Part shown: in pieces, positions 59,055 through 64,000 of the stretch | How the letters are laid out: every line of letters begins with the position of its first letter | Position numbering within the stretch: the stretch's first letter is position 1 | Source: Saccharothrix sp. HUAS TT1 | GTDB taxonomy: Bacteria; Actinomycetota; Actinomycetes; Mycobacteriales; Pseudonocardiaceae | Direction of reading: 5' to 3' | Length of the DNA: 64,000 nt | Assembly: GCF_040744945.1 (NCBI RefSeq) | Contig: NZ_CP160453.1 | Location: 806,001 to 870,000, forward strand | Program-made: the position numbers and the translations under genes | Notes under the pieces: generated by a model | What the model was told of the DNA's origin: nothing | Databases searched by the model: none | Seen by the model: the letters and a program-made list of their open reading frames with translations, nothing else

Positions 59055-59897
59055 ATGACCAGCCCGGACCGGACCCCGCAGGTGCTCCGCTACTCCGCCT
59101 TCACCACCGACCCGGCCGGCGGCAACCCGGCCGGTGTCGTCCTCGACGCCACCGGCCTGGACGACGCCCGGATGCTCCGGATCGCCGCCGACCTGAACTA
59201 CTCCGAGACCGCCTTCATCTTCCCCAAGGGCCCCGAGAACCCCGGCTCCTACGACGTCCGGTACTTCAGCCCTCTCGTGGAGGTCCCGTTCTGCGGCCAC
59301 GCCACCGTCGCCGCCGCGGTCGCCCTGAACCGACCGGGCAAGCTCGCCTTCCACACCCGCGCGGGCCTGGTCGAGGTCGACACCACACCGGGCACCGCCA
59401 CCCTGACCAGCGTCCCCACCTCCGCCACCCCCGCCCCGCCGCACGACGTCGCCGAAGCCCTGCGCGCCCTCGGCTGGTCACCCTCGGACCTGGACCCCCG
59501 CTACCCCGCGCACTGGGCGTTCGGCGGCGCCCGCCACCTCGTCCTGGCCGTCCGCGACCGCGCCCGGCTGGCGTCCCTCGACTACGACTTCACCGCCCTG
59601 GGCGACCTGCTCCGCGCCAACGACGCCGTGACCGCCCAACTCGTGCGCCAACGGGCCGAGGACGTCTTCGACTCCCGCAACCCGTTCCCGGTCGGCGGCG
59701 TGGTGGAGGACCCGGCCACCGGCGCCGCCGCGGCCGCGTTCGGCGGCTACCTGCGGGCGATCGGCGAGGTCACCCGACCTCGCTCGATCACCATCCACCA
59801 GGGCGTCGACATGGGCCGACCGAGCCTGCTCCGCGTCGAGGTCTCCCCCGACGACCCGCGGGTCACCGTCACCGGCTCCGCAACACCGATCGGCTGA
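59055..59897 (+). CDS. PhzF-family isomerase
   Basis: A 280-residue protein from the ATG at 59055. The two-fold PhzF fold is seen by TTDPAGGNPAGVVLDATGLDD near residue 16, YSETAFIF, VRYFSPLVEVPFCGHATVAAA (catalytic-His region), and EDPATGAAAAAFGGYL. Real phenazine genes are absent, so the name phenazine biosynthesis would be misleading; PhzF relatives are epimerases or isomerases of small acids. It is controlled by the divergent LysR gene. Length is typical. Confidence 0.9.
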   Translation: MTSPDRTPQVLRYSAFTTDPAGGNPAGVVLDATGLDDARMLRIAADLNYSETAFIFPKGPENPGSYDVRYFSPLVEVPFCGHATVAAAVALNRPGKLAFHTRAGLVEVDTTPGTATLTSVPTSATPAPPHDVAEALRALGWSPSDLDPRYPAHWAFGGARHLVLAVRDRARLASLDYDFTALGDLLRANDAVTAQLVRQRAEDVFDSRNPFPVGGVVEDPATGAAAAAFGGYLRAIGEVTRPRSITIHQGVDMGRPSLLRVEVSPDDPRVTVTGSATPIG

Positions 59898-59937
59898 CCA
59901 CCGCTCAACCGATCCCCCGCCCCGGTCCCGGCCCCGA

Positions 59938-60369
59938 TCAGCCCTGGACCCGCTCCAACACCACCACGGGAATCTCGCGATCGGTCTTCTTCGCGTAGTC
60001 GTCGTAGGCCGGCCACACCTCGGTCATGAGCTTCCACAACCTGGCCCGCTCCTCACCCACCGCCGTGCGGGCCTTGGCCGTGAACACGTCCGCCCGCACC
60101 TGGACCTCGGCCGAGTTGTGCTCCGACAGGTTCCGGTACCAGGCGGGGTGCTCCGGCGCGCCGCCGTAGGACGCGACGACGACGTGCGCGTCCCCGTAGG
60201 GCTGGTAGATCAACGCCGTCCGCCGGGGTTGGCCGGACTTGCGCCCGACCGTGGTCAGCAGGAGCGTGAAGACGCCCGGCTGCCACTCGTGGCCTTCCGC
60301 GCCACCCGACTCGACGTACTTGCGGATGTGCTCGTTCACCCAGTCGACGGGGCTGTCCACAGCTGCCAT
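59938..60369 (-). CDS. Deazaflavin (F420)-dependent nitroreductase, DDN-like
   Basis: A 143-residue protein of the split-beta-barrel FDOR-A group: TLLLTTVGRKSGQPRRTALIYQPYGDAHVVVASYGGAPEHPAWYRNL is the diagnostic block, with the GRKSG phosphate contact and PAWYxNL. It probably binds F420 and reduces quinones or nitro compounds. The ATG at 60369 is chosen from the conserved length. It has convergent neighbours, PhzF on the left (40 bp). Confidence 0.87.
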   Translation of the reverse strand: MAAVDSPVDWVNEHIRKYVESGGAEGHEWQPGVFTLLLTTVGRKSGQPRRTALIYQPYGDAHVVVASYGGAPEHPAWYRNLSEHNSAEVQVRADVFTAKARTAVGEERARLWKLMTEVWPAYDDYAKKTDREIPVVVLERVQG

Positions 60370-60690
60370 GGCCTCGAACCTACCGAGAACGCGGCGGGGC
60401 CGCCGGTCGCTGCTCCGCAACAGCGACCGGCGGCCCCGAACGGGGTGGGGACGTCCTCCTCACACCCCCTGGCCCGGCACCTTCCCCCGGCGCTCCCGCT
60501 GCACCGCCCGCGTAAGCGGTGTGCGGATCGCCCGGCCACGAGACGTGGCGTGGGACGGTGACGGCCATGGCCTTGATCAGTAGATCTGGCTCGTGCGGCG
60601 CATCTGCTCTCCTCACTGCGAGGTCGACTGCCGCAACTATGACGGTCGGCAAGGCTGGCGGCTCATACGAAAGGGGGATAGAAGAGCGTT
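60370..60690. other. Gene-free region before a LysR gene
   Basis: 321 bp without a supported gene. An open 48-codon stretch from the ATG at 60567 overlaps the LysR start, but has no family or ribosome-binding site. Promoters for the DDN-like gene and the LysR gene must lie here. Confidence 0.4.
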
Positions 60691-61674
60691 ATGCCCGAGC
60701 TTGAGCTACGCCACCTGCGCGCGGTCTGCGCGATCGCCGAAGAAGGCAGCCTGACCAAGGCCGCCTCCCGCCTCGGTCTCACGCAACCCGCGATGAGCGC
60801 CCAGCTGCGGACCGTCGAGCGGATCGTCGGCGGCCGGTTGTTCGACCGGACACCCTCCGGCTCCCTGCCCACCGAGCTGGGCAAGCAGGTCGTCGGCACG
60901 GCCCGGCTGGTGCTGGACGAGGTCGAGCAGCTGGTGTCGCTGGCCCGGCAGCGGACCGGGACGGGCGCCGCCGGGCCGCTGCTCGTCGGTGGCGTGCCGA
61001 CGTTGTTCTTCGGGCACTTCGTGGAGGAGCTGCGGCGGGTGATCCCGTGCTCGGAGGTGCGCACCGAGATCATGCCGGGCGCGTCGGACCTGCTGGAGCT
61101 GCTGGTGTCCGGCAAGGTGCAGCTGGGCGTGCTGGACCGGTTCGAGGGGCTGGAGCGGCGGGAGCTGCGCGGGCTGGAGATCCGCCGGCTGGTCAGCGAA
61201 CCGCAGTTCGTGGCGCTGCCGGAGACCGACCCGCTGGCCGAGCGGGCCGAGGTGGACCTGGCGCAGCTCGCCGACCGGGACTGGGTGGCGCCGCCGGACG
61301 AGTTCATCGGCAACCGGCTGCAGATCTTCGCCGCGTGCGCGGCGGCCGGGTTCACGCCCCGGTTCACCCACCACGTGAACGAGGCCAGCACCGCGCGCAG
61401 CCTGGTGGCCAACGGCGCGGTGTCCTTCGCGCTGCCGCAGTCCCGCAGCGGCGAGGGGATCGTCATCCGGCCGCTGCGGGGCGCGCCGCTGATGGTGGAC
61501 CTGATGCTGGCGACCCGCCGGGAGGGGCCCGCCGCCGGGCGGGCCCACGACGTGTTCACCGCCGCGGCCAGGGCGTACCGGGCGGTGCTCCCCCGCAACC
61601 CCGGCTACGCGCGGTGGTGGGAGGAGCACCCGGAAGCCCACCGCGAGATCGACGCCGCCCTGCTGCTGGACTGA
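60691..61674 (+). CDS. LysR-family transcriptional regulator
   Basis: A 327-residue regulator with a typical HTH (LELRHLRAVCAIAEEGSLTKAASRLGLTQPAMSAQLRTVERIVGGRLFDRTPSG) and substrate-binding-like effector region (LLVGGVPTLFFGHFVEELRR, FVALPETDPLAER, SLVANGAVSFALPQS). The C-terminus (YRAVLPRNPGYARWWEEHPEAHREIDAALLLD) is longer than average. AAAGGGGGA lies near its start. Its targets are not next to it: the neighbour is a convergent SDR. Confidence 0.88.
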   Translation: MPELELRHLRAVCAIAEEGSLTKAASRLGLTQPAMSAQLRTVERIVGGRLFDRTPSGSLPTELGKQVVGTARLVLDEVEQLVSLARQRTGTGAAGPLLVGGVPTLFFGHFVEELRRVIPCSEVRTEIMPGASDLLELLVSGKVQLGVLDRFEGLERRELRGLEIRRLVSEPQFVALPETDPLAERAEVDLAQLADRDWVAPPDEFIGNRLQIFAACAAAGFTPRFTHHVNEASTARSLVANGAVSFALPQSRSGEGIVIRPLRGAPLMVDLMLATRREGPAAGRAHDVFTAAARAYRAVLPRNPGYARWWEEHPEAHREIDAALLLD

Positions 61675-61707
61675 CCCCAGACCCCAGACCCCGGACGAGG
61701 ACGCCGA

Positions 61708-62508
61708 TCAGCCCCGAACGGCGTCCTCGATCGTCGTCGCCGGGCGGCCGATCAGCTTCTCCAGGTCCGGCCGCACCTCGGCCAGCGCACCGCGACCGAT
61801 GTTGACCTCGACGTCGGCCAGCAGCTCGGCCAGGAAGTCCGGCAGCCCGAACCCCTTCAACCCGGCCACCCGCTCCGCCGCGCCCACCGCCACGTGCGAC
61901 GTGCCGGCCAACGCGGCCAGCTCGTCGAAGCTCCACGCCCGGGGCCCGGTCAGCTCGTAGACCGCGTTCTCGTGACCCGGCGTGCTCAGCACGACCGCGG
62001 CGGCCAGCGCCAGGTCGTCGCGCGACGCGCTGGCGATCCGACCGCCGCCCGCCGCCGTGGTGATCGGGCCGGGGCCGTGCGGCAGGTAGTTCTCGTGGTA
62101 CATCCCGTTGCGCAGGAAGGTGAACGGGACGCCGGTGGCGCGGATCGCGTCTTCGGTCGCCTTGTGCACCGCGGCCAGGGCGAGCGGCGAGGTGTCGGCG
62201 TCGGAGACCGACGTGTAGGCGATGTGCCGCACACCCGCGGCCACCGCCGCCTCCACCGCCCTGAGGTGCCGTCCGACGCGGATCTCGTCCGGGCCGTCGA
62301 CCGACACCAGCAGCAGCGTCTCCACACCGGCGAACGTCCCGGCCAACGGGCCGTCGAAGTCGCCCGGCCGCACCTCCACCCCCAACCCTTCAGCCTTCTT
62401 CGGGTCGCGGACGGACACCGCCACCTGCTCGTGCGGCAGCCGGTCGAGCGCGTGCTTGAGGATCAGGGAGCCGAGGTGGCCGGTCGCACCGGTTATCAAG
62501 GTCGTCAT
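61708..62508 (-). CDS. NmrA/QorB-like SDR, NAD(P)-binding
   Basis: A 266-residue atypical short-chain dehydrogenase. The dinucleotide loop is TGATGHLG, and VSVRDPKKAEGLGVEVRPGDFDGP suits NADP binding. VRHIAYTSVSDAD, then KATEDAIRATGVPFTFLRNGMYHENYLPH. These are the QorB/NmrA forms, quinone reductase or redox sensor. It is divergent from HxlR, the classic QorR-QorB arrangement, with a palindrome between them, so thiol or electrophile control is likely. Confidence 0.88.
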   Translation of the reverse strand: MTTLITGATGHLGSLILKHALDRLPHEQVAVSVRDPKKAEGLGVEVRPGDFDGPLAGTFAGVETLLLVSVDGPDEIRVGRHLRAVEAAVAAGVRHIAYTSVSDADTSPLALAAVHKATEDAIRATGVPFTFLRNGMYHENYLPHGPGPITTAAGGGRIASASRDDLALAAAVVLSTPGHENAVYELTGPRAWSFDELAALAGTSHVAVGAAERVAGLKGFGLPDFLAELLADVEVNIGRGALAEVRPDLEKLIGRPATTIEDAVRG

Positions 62509-62543
62509 GCGGCCGACGCTAGGTCGAGAGCTAACTATTCGTA

Positions 62544-62568
62544 AGTACCTACCCAAACGTCAGGTACT
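62544..62568. promoter_or_regulatory. HxlR operator
   Basis: AGTACCT-N11-AGGTACT, a perfect 7-bp inverted repeat between the divergent SDR and HxlR genes. HxlR/QorR/YodB sites have the same TAC-GTA core and length, so this is a strong candidate for autoregulation and control of the SDR. Confidence 0.8.
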
Positions 62569-62603
62569 CACCAGTCAGAAAGCGTGCAGCTAGGCTGCTC
62601 GCC

Positions 62604-62978
62604 ATGGTGCTGCGAGGTGACATATACGACCGCAACTGCCCGTCCCGCGCGATCGCGAACCACGCGACGGGCCACTGGGGCAGCCTGGTGCTCGGCAAGC
62701 TCCTGGACGGCACGATGCGGTTCAGCGAACTGCGCCGGGCGGTGACCGGGGTGAGCGAGAAGATGCTCGCCCAGACGCTCCAGTCGCTGGAGCGCGACGG
62801 CCTGGTGCGCCGTGAAGCGCACCCGGTGATCCCGCCACGCGTGGACTACTCGCTGACCCCGCTGGGAACCCGTGCAGGTGAGCAGATCAAGGAGCTGTTC
62901 AGCTGGATCGAGGAGAACCTGCCGGACTTCCTGGCGGCACAGCGGGAGTACGACGACCGCCGAGCCGAGAACGTGTGA
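62604..62978 (+). CDS. HxlR-family transcriptional regulator
   Basis: A 124-residue winged-helix protein with Cys13 in YDRNCPSR, the redox-sensitive position of YodB/HypR/QorR-type members. HWGSLVLGKLLDGTMRFSELRRAVTGVSEKMLAQTLQSLERDGLVRREAHPVIPPRVDYSLTPLG is the whole domain. It likely represses the divergent QorB-like SDR and is inactivated by diamide, quinones or electrophiles (inference from the family). Confidence 0.92.
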   Translation: MVLRGDIYDRNCPSRAIANHATGHWGSLVLGKLLDGTMRFSELRRAVTGVSEKMLAQTLQSLERDGLVRREAHPVIPPRVDYSLTPLGTRAGEQIKELFSWIEENLPDFLAAQREYDDRRAENV

Positions 62979-63120
62979 CAGGTCACGTTCACACCTCCGA
63001 CCTGTACCGATCCCGCTCGGACCCGTCTCGCCTGCGAACGCTGCCACAGGGCTGACAGGTCGGACCTCTTCGCCCCAGCCGAACTCAACGCCGGGTGAAT
63101 TCCAGTCGAGGTTTGCCAGA

Positions 63121-64000
63121 ATGGACGCCATGACGCAGCCCTTCACCGACGATAGTCACCCGGCCGAGCCCTATCCGGGAGCTCGGCCGGGACACTGCTT
63201 CGTGCACTTGGACGCCTCCGGCTGGCCGGTCACGCCGGACCCGGGCGCCGACTCCGGGTGGCGGGTCGCCCCGGACGGGAAGGACCTGGACGAGTGGCTG
63301 GCCGAGCACGGCGAACCACCGCTGTCCGGTCGGATGCCGGTGCTGGCCTACGGCTCCAACGCCAACCCCGCCAAGGTGACGTGGCTGCGCGAAGAACTCG
63401 GCCTGACCGGCCCGGCGGTCGTGCTGAGGGCCCGCTGCGACGGGCTGGCCGCCGTCTGGGCCGCCGGCCTGCGCAAGACCGACGGCCAGCGACCGGCGAC
63501 CCTGGCCGCCGCGCCGGGCGTCGAGGAGGAGCACGCGGTGTGGTTCGCCACCGCCGAGCAGCTGCGGGTGCTCGACCGCTGCGAGGGCCGCGGCCTGCGG
63601 TACCGGCTCGTCCGGGTGCACACCGGTCGGGTGACGCTGTTCAACGGCGGCGTGGTGGACTCCGTGCTCGCCTACACCGGCGCGGGCACCCGGCGGATGC
63701 CCATGCTGGTCAACGGCAGGCCGGTGCGCTGCGCCGACGTGGACCAGCGCGGCGCGCGGCGGCTCGGCGGCCGACCCGCCGACGGCGACGGCCTGGACGT
63801 GACCCCGGTGCACGGCGACCCGTCGCCGGACGACTGGCCCGACCGCCTCTTCGTCTACGGCACCCTCCAGCCGGGCATGGCCGCGTGGCCCCTGGTCGAG
63901 CCGTTCACCACCGGCTCCCCGGAACCGGCCTCGCTGCCCGGCACCCTGCACGACACGGGCCGCGGCTACCCGGCCTTCCGCCCCGCCCCCGCCACCCCCA
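63121..64000 (+). CDS. Two-domain gamma-glutamylcyclotransferase-like protein, cut by the right window edge
   Basis: The frame stays open from the ATG at 63121 to the end of the window (a second ATG at 63130). The 293 residues seen have two GGCT-like landmarks: VLAYGSNANPAK near residue 79, and RLFVYGTLQPGMAAW near 245 (the YGTLxPG phosphate-loop-like signature). A region with GEEHAVWFATAEQLRVLDRCEGRGLRYR lies between. Two GGCT domains in one chain are unusual. The C-terminal end is missing, so the catalytic Glu of domain two is not seen. Upstream 62979-63120 holds two GACAGGTC repeats and no gene. Confidence 0.75.
   Translation, partial: MDAMTQPFTDDSHPAEPYPGARPGHCFVHLDASGWPVTPDPGADSGWRVAPDGKDLDEWLAEHGEPPLSGRMPVLAYGSNANPAKVTWLREELGLTGPAVVLRARCDGLAAVWAAGLRKTDGQRPATLAAAPGVEEEHAVWFATAEQLRVLDRCEGRGLRYRLVRVHTGRVTLFNGGVVDSVLAYTGAGTRRMPMLVNGRPVRCADVDQRGARRLGGRPADGDGLDVTPVHGDPSPDDWPDRLFVYGTLQPGMAAWPLVEPFTTGSPEPASLPGTLHDTGRGYPAFRPAPATP

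Noticed and set aside
59055..59897. Phenazine biosynthesis cluster
   Set aside because: Only the PhzF fold is present; no phzA-E or G genes occur nearby.

Overview
The window is high-GC actinobacterial chromosome. The gene families point to Pseudonocardiaceae (Saccharothrix, Actinosynnema, Lentzea or Amycolatopsis-like): an iniBAC locus, XRE-DUF5753/DUF397 pairs, an AMED_5909-type protein, an Mrf-type COG0523 protein and a pSAM2-type integrative element. The genus is inference; no rRNA or species marker is present.

Left arm (1-11,100). A MerR regulator runs off the left edge. Next come an Mrf-like zinc-starvation protein under a near-ideal Zur box, a small membrane protein, BluB (lower ligand of vitamin B12), a TPR-GGDEF diguanylate cyclase, an orphan NarL-type response regulator, a secreted PGRP amidase, a very large secreted penicillin-acylase-type hydrolase with a C-terminal discoidin domain, and an FkbM methyltransferase pair. 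A 134-bp nested palindrome and a cluster of about 21-bp repeats lie between the cyclase and the response regulator.

Integrated element (11,148-21,573). A pSAM2-like AICE sits in tRNA-Arg(CCU), bounded by a perfect 117-bp direct repeat. A leftward operon encodes an SCO3933-type regulator, a small protein, an AMED_5909/HTH regulator, a Cys-rich peptide, TraB (FtsK-like), RepSA, Xis and Int. Rightward come XRE-DUF5919 and Nudix genes. The right end carries AT-rich cargo on the minus strand: a TIR + Mrr-like nuclease fusion, an overlapping second nuclease-fold gene broken by a -1 frameshift, and an HD hydrolase. This cargo looks like an undescribed two-nuclease defence module. An integrase remnant just outside attR suggests earlier insertions at the same tRNA.

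Middle (22,000-44,400). This is accessory chromosome: a macrolide-type glycosyltransferase, two divergent HTH genes around a CACAACG operator cluster (one is a short paralogue of the AICE regulator), a TPR protein, a Fic protein with a degenerate active site, an RHH protein with three TGGYRCCA palindromes plus a DUF4097 protein, P450, MBL hydrolase, a LAL regulator, a secreted papain-like peptidase, a peroxiredoxin/TetR pair, a DUF397/XRE-DUF5753 cassette with a striking operator array, a DUF574 methyltransferase, an ArsR-SRPBCC-DUF998-hydrolase operon, and alkylation repair (Ogt, Ada-AlkA).

Right arm (44,400-64,000). A 1352-residue HTH-nSTAND1-TM-WD40 protein (14 WD repeats), a GT2 enzyme and a DUF2165 protein precede a complete ini locus: a LuxR ATPase and an Hsp70-like protein divergent from iniB, iniA and iniC. 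Then follow LysR/PhzF, a DDN-type F420 enzyme, another LysR, an SDR/HxlR pair, and a two-domain gamma-glutamylcyclotransferase-like gene cut by the right edge. A family of about 21-bp repeats recurs in three intergenic regions (about 4.2, 41.0 and 58.1 kb) and is the clearest unexplained DNA structure outside the element.
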